Shown here: one piece after another, positions 36,801-48,800 of the stretch | Position numbering within the stretch: position 1 is the stretch's first letter | Layout of the letters: every line of letters starts with the position of its first letter | NCBI GenBank assembly: GCA_029706075.1 | Contig: JAINUG010000168.1 | Span: 2,170,001 to 2,234,000, forward strand | Source: Aldrovandia affinis | Lineage: Eukaryota > Chordata > Actinopteri > Notacanthiformes > Halosauridae | Direction: 5' to 3' | DNA length: 64,000 bases | Notes under the pieces: model-generated | The model's input: the letters and a program-made list of their open reading frames with translations, nothing else | Told to the model about the DNA's origin: nothing | Database searches by the model: none | Made by a program: the position numbers and the translations under genes

Positions 36801-39800
36801 TAGAGAGCTTGGGGTGCAATTACATTCATCTTCCAAAACTCTCTCACATCAACTAATTCATTTAAAATATATTCATAAATTCTATGTTACTCCCAATCTT
36901 CATTTCACAATGAAACAGCAGATAGCAACTTGTGTCATGTCTGCTCTGTCAGTTCAGTGGGCACATACTTGCATATGTTCTGGGAATGCTCAGTGATTGC
37001 CAAACTATGGGCATTTGTTCACACAACTATGTGTCAGTTGCTGGAGAAAGATTTTCCCTTGTGCCCTGCTTTGTTTTTGCTTTGTGATACCTCAGCAATT
37101 GAGCTAAATGACCCGGAAGCTACTCCTATGCTCCTCCACTGCTGCTAAGAAAGCAATTTTAAAAGCTTGGTTTGACTCGAGTACTAACCTAAAGTGGACT
37201 GGTTACTATCAGGACATTCTTATGATGGAATCCTCCACGGCGAGGTTGCACGGGGCCTCTCCAAATACTTTAGGGGAGTGGTCCCGAGTGATGAGCTGTT
37301 GGTGGAATTAGATCAGCGTAGGAGCCCAGACTGAACACATACTTTTTATGGCAACCCCTCTGAGATGGGAGGAATTACTTTACAGCCACCTGACTGCACG
37401 TTTTTTAATTTTTTATTATTTTTTATTATTATTATTATGATTATTATTTTTTTTTTTTAAATCTCTTTTTATGTATTTTTGTCTTGTCTTATTTTGATGA
37501 GTGTACGTTTTGGTTATGTTAAAAGTTATTATAATGTCATTCTATGTTTGTCTCTGTCGATTGTAAAAAGAAAAATTCCAATAAATAATTATTCACAAAA
37601 GAAATTGGAAAAGTGGTCTATGATCACTCAATGATGAGAACCTGAATGTGGATATAGCTGCCAATGTGTATGCATTGGCTGTGAAAAGTACCAACATACA
37701 TAGCCTGATATTTAACTCATAAAAAAAACGATACCTGAGCCAGATGTATTTGTTAGAACCCGGCCCGAATCTGCCAATAGGATCGGGTCCGTTCAGGCTC
37801 AGATCGGGTAGCAAACCTCTAATCTGTACAGGAGGAGGAGAAGACCTATGGAGGGCCCTCCCTAGGTTCTTGCGCTGCTCAGTGATTTGTGTGCTGCCCT
37901 CTTGGAGAGGTCACACCCTATTAACATCAGATGTGTCTGTTAGTGTGCCTAACCACTTTTTGGGTGAATATTGCCATTTATAATAGATTTCAATTAGAGC
38001 AACAAAAAAAACTCTTTAGCTATGCTAATGCAAACAGGTCTGAGCCCCAGGCTAGGAGAGCCCTCACATAAACCCGAAATAAACAGCTGGGCCATAGCCT
38101 TGGTCAATGTAAAGAACACGTCAATTGTAAATACCCTTTGGTAAATACCCTCTCTATGTTTTCAAGATTTTTGTTTATAACAAACAAGGGTTTATAAGGG
38201 GGGTCCTGCCACGCTTTTAATGTTCCACTCAACATAAACCCCATGCTATGGTATGCTCATCAGTGAAATCCGCTTTGTACTGATGTATGCATTTGAGAGT
38301 TGGACTCTCTCTCTCTGAGTGTGTTGTAGGGCCTTTAATTTGTACTCTAAAGTATATCGTGGAAGGAAAAAATTTGTCCTGTTTGTGTAATGTTGAAATA
38401 CTACAAAAATATCCACAGGGAGACACACTGGTTCTATGTAGCTCTGTGTGATGTTGCAGTTCTTACTTTCATGGCTAGTAAAAGGATCTTCATGCCAAAA
38501 CTGGCAGGAACATTCTGGTGTACTTTCAGTGATCCTACATTACTTTTAAGCTTAAGTTAATGCCCTTTTACCTCCCATTTTATCTGGTTCCCTCCCCTTC
38601 CGGTTTGTCTGTTAACTATGCCACTTAAATCTGAAGGCGGGAGATTCGGTGCCTTGTGTGACATGGGTCTCCGTGCAGCTGTGTGTAATAAAAGCCTTTA
38701 ATACTGTTTAAGAGCTCCTCTCCGATCCTACTGAGTTTTTTTTCCATGACAATCTGAACAGGGTTTCGTTGTTAGTGTGTGAGATTGTTCTGAGCAGTCA
38801 GGCTGTGATGATTTTTGTGGTTTGATTCTGCAACTGAAAACGTGCATATCAGGCTGATATATGAATCCTGCTGGTGCTCAGAAGTCTGTTTCCAGTTGTG
38901 GATTTCTATTGAGATGGTAAATGGTAGATGGGAATATAACTAGATTCACATCTAGCGTTTACCCGGACCTGCTGATTCTCCTTCCAAAACATCCGGAGGA
39001 TCCGACCGTTCCTCACCCAAGCCACTGCAACTAGTCCAGAATGCTGCCAAACATCAGGTGTTCAATCAACCTGTCACCCCTCTACTCTCCTCTCTGCACT
39101 GGCTCCCCATCGCAGCATGCATCAGATTCAAATCACTGGTGCTTGCTTTTCAAGCGGCTAGAGGAACTGCCCCCTTACCTCCAGACACTCATCACAACCT
39201 ACACCCCGCCAGACCCCTCCGCTCCGCCTCCTCTGCCAAACTAACTGTCCCATCCCTCCGGGTGCCCGGGAGCCACTCTTCGTGGTCTCAACCGTTCTCT
39301 GTCCTGACCCCTTGGTGGTGGAATGACCTTCTGCAATCAGTCAGGACCGAGGAAGAGACTGAAAAGCCACATTTTCAGACTGCAGTACCACTGAATTCTG
39401 TACATCTAGCCAATTGTCATCACCACTGCCTACTTGCTCAATACTTTTTGTATACGTGTCCCTGCTTACTCCTCATTTAAAAATAAATAAATAATAATAA
39501 TTACTAACCTTTTCCTTCCCAGTGTTACAGGTATGGTATGCAGTGGTCTACAACAATGTCTATCGTTGTATTACTGCACTGATCTCTTGCGCGAACTATG
39601 ATTGTTCCTACCATGTATTAATGCACATATTGTAAGTCGCTCTGGATAAGAGTGTCTGCTAAATGCTTAAAATGTAAAAAAAATTATATTCCAAATGAAT
39701 GTGCTATGAGAGGGTCAGTGCTGAATATCCTGTTTTACCCCCCCCCCCCCACAGAGAGAAGACACAGCTCGTCCAACAAGCCCCCGTCTTTTCCGCTGCC

Positions 39801-42800
39801 CGCGCTGGTGTCCCGCCGAAATGGCTCCTCCAAAATTCTCAAACCGGCCAAAGAGAAGCTGCTCCTGCAAGAAAGGCCCTACACCCTCCTTCAACACAGG
39901 GTGCTCCACCACAAAATGTAAGTGACAACCCTCGCTCGCTTCATCCACACCATAGCTACCTCCCCCCACTTAGCCTTTCCAACCCACTCGGATTGGCTTC
40001 ATGCAGGCCAAAATGTAAATGTTACTGTGCTATGGGCCCACGGGTGCCCAACCGGTAAAAGCCAAGAGCCCCGTTAATGGGTGGCGATTGGCTGTGGGGG
40101 GAGGAGGAAGAGAAGCCTGCAGGAGCTTTCCGCATGCAAAAGTGGAACACTGTGTGTATGAGAGTTACAGTCGACGGCTTGGTGAGTTCCCCCCTTGTCA
40201 CTGCTGGTCCTGGAGCTGCAGTGGTGAGCTCATGGTACCAGGGAGGGATATAGTTGAATTAGAAATAGGGTAAAATTAGCTACCAAAATTTGGAGAAAAT
40301 GGGGAAAAATCTGAAACAAAAAAGTGACATTAACCGTTTTATGACAGTTTGTTATATTTCCATTGATTTCATTATTATCAGAAGGGTTTTTTTCTGTAAA
40401 GGACCACAGGTATAACGCGCTTTAGGTGTTGATGTATTTTGAGTGGATTTTTGGTTCTCTCTCCAGTATGTTTCCTGCTGTGAAAGTAGAGAAGATTCCT
40501 CTGAAGGTTCCGGATGCCTCTGTCAAGCTAGTTCACGCCCCCTCGCCCGCTGGCTCCGTGAGCTCATCCCTGAAGCCCAGCCTAAACTGCCCTTCCATAC
40601 CAAAGGCCCCCCACCTGTCCCCTGGGCAAATCCCAGTTTCCTCCCTGGACAGGAAACAGGACGACAGCACTGGTAGCAAGAGACAGCTGCACAATAAACT
40701 GTCTGGTGAGCCTTCATCACCCATTTGAAAACCTCCTAGACCTGATTACTGCCCCTCATTTGTACTATAGGAGGAGACAATTCAATTCCACTCAATCATT
40801 GGCCTATAACATAATGCTAAGACTTTGTAGAACCAATCAGATTACAGGAAACTAATCTCACACACTAACCTCCCTTTCTTGGTTCTAGAGAACGTTACCG
40901 GGCTGAATAAAATGTGCAGGTCCTGAGCTTTTACTGCAAGGGCATAATGTTAGCAGCATTTTCTCTAAGCTGTCTAATGTCAAAGTATTTTCAGAATTTC
41001 TCAGGTGCACAAATGCAAATTGCAGTTATTGTGGTGTTGGCAAAACCACATGAACATTTCAGACATCACACATAACTGTCTTAAAAAGGTGTAATTTTGT
41101 GTTGGCCAATTTATAAAAAGGATTTGTTCCTTTTAATGTTTTGTGTGTGAATTGAGAAAATAGCCAGCTAATATAGTTCTTTAGCCAAACAACAACTAAC
41201 ATATTGCTTAAAGTTTCTACAAAACCTACCTTTTATGTCCAACAATGGATTACTTGCCTACTTGAACAAATCAAATGGAGCTTTTATGGAACAAAAAATG
41301 TAAACCTATGTAAACCTATTTATTATGTTTCATTGATCTGAGGTCAGTTTCCACAAACAAATCTGCACCCTGGTGTGAAGTTAATTTTCTCATCTGTCAA
41401 GGCAAACTGAAATTAATCTGTGTTTGTGCTCAATCTAAATTTTCCTTAAAGAAATGTCCCATCAATAATTACATACAGTGGGTTCGGAAAGTATTCAGAC
41501 CCCCTTACATTTTTCACTCTTTGTCATATTGCAGCCATTTGCTAAAATCAATTAATTTCATTTTTTTCCTCGTTCATGCACACACAGCACCCAATATTGT
41601 CAGAAAAACACAGACTTGTAGAAATTTTTGCAGATTTATTACAAAATAAACACTGAAATATCACATGGCCATAAGTATTCAGACCCTTTGCTGTGACACT
41701 TGTATATTTAACTCAGGTGCTGTCCAATTATTCTGATCATCCTTGAGATGGGCTTACACCTTCATTGGAGTCCAGCTGTGCTTAATTATATTGATTGGAC
41801 TTGATTTGGAAAGGCACACACCTGTCTACTGTAGCAAATGGCTGCAATATGACAAAGAGTGAAAAATGTAAGGGGGTCTGAATACTTTCCGAACCCACTG
41901 TATATTGGCTCTAATATTGCAATTTTTTACATATATTTGGCAAACTAATTAAATATAATTGATTTCTAAACTAAACATCAGTGGTTTATAATGGAGGAGG
42001 GTTTTCCTGAGTTAACCATTTTCCATTCCAACAGAACATAATGCAGATTTGCACTGTGGTGTGTTGGACCTGGCTACATGGAAGCCATGCACCAGATCTC
42101 TAACATGCAAGGTGGGTGTAACCAAAGATTTGGTTAGAGTACACGGAATGTATGTGTTTTGTATGTATGGAGTACGATTCGATCCAGGCTTATTTTTAAT
42201 AAATGTGATTAACCCCAAAAAATTAACATTTATTATATTAAACGTGTTAACGCATTTAACCACTGTTTAATTCAGTTTAATAATGAGGATGTCTCATTTA
42301 CATTTGAATAAGCGGAAAGTAGTTGGGAAATAATTTACAGACGGTGAGTAGTTTGATACTTATGTACTTTGTTTTGTAAGTGGCTCTGTATAAGAACATC
42401 TACTAAATGGATGTATGATCATGTAATTACATGTAATTTGACCTTTTCCATCTCAGACACATTCCTTAAACCAGCGGAGGGCAGTGCTGGGCCGGAGGAA
42501 TTGCTTCGACACTTTATTAGTGGAACACAAGAGCAAAGCCAGGGAGAAGGAACTGCAACATGGCACAGAACCCTCTCAGCACACCCTGCCTCTCAGGGAC
42601 CCTCACCCCTGCCCCTCCCGCATTGGACATTACTCCCACCCCATCTCCCATGACAGCAGCACCTCTGATGCTAAGCCTTCTGCGCCAAGCAAACCCAAGC
42701 CTCATAATCTAAGTCTTCTGCGGTGAGAAGCTAAAACCTTTCCTCTCAGCCTCCACACACTCGTCTTCAAGTATGAGAGCATAGATTTAAGGTGTATGGT

Positions 42801-45800
42801 TATTGTACTCCTTCAATAGCCTCAAATTTGCTCGTTTTCCCTTTCTTGGTTCCAGCATGAGGCTGTATGTCTGAACAATCACTGCTGTTTTTCTTGCAAT
42901 CCTGATATATGTCTGGCAGTGCTTCCACAGTGTTTAACAAAAACCCTCTGTGGGTGTTCCTGAATCCAGACAGAACAGCTACCCCACACAACTAGGTGGG
43001 AACGGTCACGCCCAGGGGGACCCCTTCCTGCTTCAGGGGTTGCCCCACCATTCTGTGTCTGACGGAACGTCCCGTCTCTCTAGCGACGAGTGGGAGAATG
43101 AGGAGAGGGAGGAGAGCATGGAGAAACTGGGCTGCTACTATTCAGGTTATCCCCCTCACCCTGCAGCTGTAAGTTATCACTCTCACCCTGCAGCTGTAAG
43201 TTATCACTCTCAATCTCACCCTGCAGCTGTAAGTTATCACTCTCACCCTGCAGCTGCAGGTTATCAGGTTTTCAAACACCTCATAATATTTCATATTGCT
43301 ACTGCTCTTTTACCGTGTAAAGCACTTTGTAACTTTGTTTAGAAAGGTGCTATACAGATAAAGATTGTATTGTATTGTATTGTATTGATTACTTGATAGG
43401 GTGGACTTCCGGTTCCGGGTCGCTGCTCTTGTGGTCGACCGGCTGGCTCGCATAGTAATTGTTTTACTATTATGTTTACTATGCTGCCTTCATAATTGCC
43501 CTTCAGTTCAGGGATAAATAACGTTTTTTGAATTGAATTGAATTGATTCATAAAATAATGCAATCGAATATCATGTTTTACAAGATGTGTGAATATAGCT
43601 CTGAAATGGAAAATATGTGTGCAGCCACACCACCATGTAGTATGATGGCTAAACTGCTGAAGTTAAGCTTGGTCAGTACTTGGATGGAAGACTGATAAAC
43701 TTTTACATTTATTTGACTTTTCTCCGGATTTGATGGCCAATTTTACTCTCTTCCTTGGTGAAAAATAATATACTATATATTATAATTATAATAAACTTTA
43801 TATATATACTTCTATTGTATTATGTTAAAATGATAATAGTATCATTTTAACGTAATATAATATCCATGCATGTAATATATTTAAAATGTGTTATTACAAT
43901 TTTGTATGTATTTTTAGCTGTATGTTTTATTATTTTAGTATATTCAAGGACCCCATAATATCAATTTTTTGTAGAGCCGGCGTGACGGGGAATCGAACCC
44001 CGGTCGCTGTGGCCAGCTTCAGACGTTGAAACCACTGGACAACGTGGGAGGCCCATATGTTGCTATTTTAACACATTTGTGTCACAGTGAAATTGAACTG
44101 TACTGCAAACACACTCAAAATATAATTGCTTTGTAATATAATTCTAATTTATGGTAATACTTAACTGTATTGCAACTAAGCTCTCCAAAAAAAATTCTAA
44201 TCAACCTTCTGTTTGTTTAAACTGGAATCGATCAGTAGAATGCTTTCTGTGTTGTTTTAGGACAGACATCTGGAGCTGCTTTTACAGTCCTAGACTACAA
44301 AAAGATTTTTAATAGGTTTTTTATTTTTACTAAAATATATATTTAAGTACTAGTTTCGAAATTGGAAATAAAATATACTCATAGATACTTAAATCAGATA
44401 AAATTTAAAGTAACATTTAAGTATATTGTTCAAAAGTAAATTGAAGTCAAACATTCATTAAAATTAAAATACTTTCTGAGAAAATAAATGTACACTACCG
44501 TTCAAAAGTTTGGGGTCACCTGCTGGAAACTATTTTTATCTCATAATTGACAATGCTTTACACCGTATACATTTCTGTAAATACTTTAAAATGACAAAAA
44601 AACACGTGTAACAATGAACAAAATGAACATCAAAGAAATGTTCAAGAAAATTATATTGAAAATTGAATCTTGGATTCCTCAAAATAGTCACCCTTTGGCG
44701 TGAGAATAGCCTCACAAACAGTGGCCATTCGGTTAATACGTTTTAGCAGGAAATCACCCGACATGTTTTCCCAGCTATCCTGCAGCAATTCCCAGAGAAA
44801 CTTGTGGGTTGCTTTGCTTTGACTCTTCCTTTCCAGTTTGTCCCATACAAGTTCTATGGGATTGAGGTCTGGACACTGGGCAGGCCAGGTCTTTAGTTTG
44901 AGTTGTTGTTCACATTCCTCCTTCACCAGATAGTTCTTGCACAACTTCAAGGTGTGTTTCGGGTCGTTATCTTGCTGAAGAATGAAGGAGTGCCCGCTTA
45001 GCCATAGTCCAGATGGAAGGTGACCCCAAACTTTTGAACGGTAGTGTATGTGCTAATGTTGGGATTTTATATACTGTATGAATGCATATTAAAATTTAAA
45101 TTAATTAATTTAAGTATGTTTTTAAGTACATTGAAATAAAATTAGAGGATATTATCAATAGAACTATGTAAATACTAATTAACATTAAAAAAACTTTTTT
45201 TACCTTTATTTAACCAGGCAGGTCACTTAACAAATTCTTATTTACAAGGATGGCCTGGCAAGCGGTAATTAGCATGTTACCATATTGGACATTTTGGTGT
45301 ACTTGCATTAAATATATCACATTTTTAATTAGGCTGTATTTATTTAAAGTATATTTTTAAGAGTACATTTAAAAAGAAGTACATTGATTGAAATGAAAGC
45401 ATATTATTAAAAATTACACTACAATCATTTTTTTTTACAAGGAAAAATGTATTTTATGAAAGTATAATAAAGTATGTATTAAAGTATTAAGTCCAAGCAT
45501 ATTTTATCAGTAAAATATTTAAGCACATTTACATTAGGTTACTTGTAATATACACATTTTAAGTATACTTAAATTATTCATTAAATTAAATTAAATCAAA
45601 TACAATTTAAATAACTGTACAATAAAGTACACTTTCCTATGTTAACCCGAATTCCCAAACAATATAAGTGAATTCCAATTATGTTATAAAAATTACTAAC
45701 ATATTTGAAGTGTATTACAAATAATTTTAATATACTTACATTTCAGTATATTGCGCCCGCCCCCCGTACTGCGAGTGAGAAAGGCGAACTGAGCTGCCTC

Positions 45801-48800
45801 AATGTTGACAGCTTGGTGAATCCTGCCTCAGAGCATGCCTGCTGACAGCCAATCGCCGCTCCTGAGCCGGACTCCCAGCCAGAGCAGGACTGGCACAGCT
45901 TGTACCGATTGTGCCACTGAGGGGCCCCACGAGAAAACGTAGTCACTGCTAGAAGAGGTGTTGGTGGGCCAGTACGGGGAACTCTTCCCTTTAGACCAAA
46001 TAAAATGTAATGCTAGGAGTTGGCTCTCATTCCCTACAGTCTTGTGTTCAGAATGAACCAACTGAGTTCCTATTGCTTGTAGAGAGATGGTAATGGCGGA
46101 AGAGCACTCACAGGGGTTAATGTGAACTGTGTAAGATCAGTTGCCCCCATTTGTTTATTTTTCTTCTCAGTTTTGCACCTTCGGAAGCCGACAGTTTGGA
46201 AGGAGCTTCTACACGTTTAATCGACGCTGGGATCGAGTTCGATGTGCAGTCAGTGCCATGGTGGACAAGCACATCAATTCTCAGATGTGGAAGTAAGTTT
46301 CTGGATGTGAGGGTCATTCATCTTCATACAGACTTCTTCTTCTTCATTTGGGTATATTCTTTTTTCTGCTCCCATAGGCTCAGGGCCGAGGGCCTTTTAC
46401 CACCTCAAGCCTAGGGGGGGTTCACCCGGACTATATTTCGGGGCACACCTCCAGCAGCCATGTCACTGTATCGTCATCCAAAGCCGACAGACCATGGATC
46501 CCATTGGGTGCCCGATAAATCGGGAAATCCAGGATGACATGGTCTGCGGTTTGTTCCTCTGCGCCAAATTCATACAGACTGATGCCACTACAGAAACAAT
46601 CAGCTGAAGTAATAGCCTGTACACATATAGAAATTGCTCTATAATAGTGACAGTAAGAACTTATTTTTTTTTTGTGCAATAATATATGAAATATGAATTT
46701 TTTACATAATTTTTTACCCAGATTTTTTCAGTTTTCTCTCATTTTGGAATGGCCAATTGTATTTGTAAACTTGTCTCATTGTTGCACAGATATTCTTTCT
46801 CATGGTAGGGCATAGCTTCTTTTCACTCTGCAGTCAATCAAGTGAGCTGCACATTGTGTCAGAGGAGGACACCTGATTGACCACTGGTCATCTTGCTGAC
46901 TGATCCTCTCCCCCAATGGGGGGATTGGGCTGGATTCACTGCCAGACCAGGGGGCTCACCCTCACACTAAAACAGTACCCTAACCAGATGGAGACCATGG
47001 GGCTCATTCACACACTAGAACAGTGCCTTAACAGGATGAGCTACCCAGCAGCCAGCCCATGTTAAAGATATAAATTTCTTTCTTAAAAAAAAAAAAAAAA
47101 AGAAAAAAAGTGTATTCCCCAATTTGGAGTGCTCAGTCATAATTGTAGGCCTGTCCCTCAGTCAGTAGGAGAGGGTGCAGACTAGAATGTGTGTCCTTCA
47201 TAATGCAGCCAGTCTATTGCATGCATGCCTCTTTCTCTCAAATGCACCTGTTGAGCTATGCTAACTGTAGGACTGCCCACAATGCAGGCACCCAGTGACC
47301 CACTGAACTGGGGCCTCATTTATAAAACATGCTTACGCACAGATTTGATCTTAGAACGTGCGTACGCTCAAATCCACGCCAAAGTTCAGATTTATAAAAA
47401 CGGTCTTTGAGGTGGAAAAGTACTCAGCTCCACGTCAGGTTTCAACTTGGCTTACGCACGTTTCCTTGTGGCAATGTTGGAGTACTGCAGGTATTCGCGG
47501 TCTCGTCTCCACCTCGCTGGTGGAACGACCTTCGGCAATCGGTCAGGACCACGGAATCACTTGCGATCTTCCGCAAGAGACTCAAAACCCACCTTTTCAG
47601 ACTCCACTACCACTGAATTCTGTACATCTAGCTAACTGTCATCAACACTGCCTACTTGCTCAATACCCCTGCTTACTCCATTAAAAAAAACCGAACTAAC
47701 CTTTTCCTTCCCAGTGTTACAGGTATGGTACGCAGCTGGCTGCAATGATGTCTATCGCTGTATTACTGCACTGATCTCTTGCGCGTACTATGATTGTTCC
47801 TACCATGTATTAATGTACATATTGTAAGTCGCTCTGGATAAGAGCGTCTGCTAAATGCTTAAAATGTAAATGTAATGTAAAATGTATTCGGAAATCTGAG
47901 AGCGCTAACATGTCGTGTGCTGCCTAATTGTTTCCTCATTATTATTACTATTATTATTATTATTATTATTAGTAGTAGTAGTAGTAGTAGTAGTAGTATT
48001 ACCAAATTGAACACACTGCTTAGGCTATACGTAATGGTTTGCACAATAAAGTTATAAAAAAATGAAAACAACATAAGCTAGGCTACTTGTGGAAAACAAA
48101 ACAAAAACACACATTGATTTTCCAAAACGACCCATATTAGCATAATTGACACATCCTTGAAGGACATTTATTTAATATAGATATTATGTTCCACACGTGT
48201 AAAACATTTTGGTCAATCTATAGGCTATAAAATGTCCAATAATGCAGTGGTTTGCAAGAGGAAGAATGGCAGCATTGTCACTTCTCGAAGATATCGTCAA
48301 CCGTGCAATAAGAAGGGAAGGAGTTTTAAATCAAACCAATTTTTCTTTACGTCCTTCAGGGACCTTTGCTGCCCCCTCACCTCGTTCACAGCCTGGGATA
48401 CAGACTGCCAGGCCACATACTTGGTTTTACTGGTAACGCTACTGGAAAGACTCCCAAACAGAGAGTGCATCTGCACCTCCGCCAACGGGACCTCGATTTC
48501 GGCCTTGCTAAAATTATTTTTCTTGCAGCTCGCCATTATCAAGTAGAGGATTTGTGTTTTGATTCGAGCTCCTTTATATGCTAATGACATTATATGTGCG
48601 TACATTCAGTTTCTCTGAATCACACTTACGCACATTTCAGAAATGATCTTAGATAAAATGTAGGATGGTTTCTACGCAACTTTTTATAAATGAGGCCCCA
48701 GGAGTTTCTCCTCTACGAGGAGGCAGGGAGTACACTGGTGACTGAATCCCAGCCACAGTCAGCACTGGCACGGTCAGGATTCAATCTACTTGCAAGAATT

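Larger units (their letters stand above)
24970..37821 (-). mobile_element. Composite hAT-like element containing a minisatellite and nested LINEs
   Basis: The proposed outer element begins CAGTGGTCTGCAC at 24970. It ends at 37821 with the inverted counterpart GCAAACCTCTA. The flanks ATCCGTAC (24962-24969) and ATCTGTAC (37822-37829) match in 7 of 8 bases, as expected for an old hAT target duplication. Inside are a minisatellite (25025-26655 and 31315-32300) with CCCGAACCC-rich units and, on the - strand, a BED zinc-finger fragment (32795-32943), the usual N-terminus of a hAT transposase. L2 (26650-31310) and L1 (about 33000-37600) insertions account for most of the length. The outer boundaries are inference. 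Confidence 0.5.
47308..48701 (+). mobile_element. PIF/Harbinger deletion derivative with a nested L2 fragment
   Basis: Terminal inverted repeats of 19 bp, CTGGGGCCTCATTTATAAA, lie at 47308-47326 and 48683-48701. Both ends carry TTACGCAC/TGCGTA motifs. Inside are the start of a Harbinger transposase (+, about 48242-48350) and the start of a MYB/SANT-like protein (-, 48536 down to 48297) that now overlap. An L2 3' fragment (47480-47880) interrupts the left half. The duplication may be CWG (CTG/CAG), counted here as part of the repeat. Confidence 0.8.

Noticed and set aside
43978..44049. Functional tRNA-Glu gene
   Set aside because: Good T-arm but the acceptor stem does not pair; treated as a pseudogene or SINE head.
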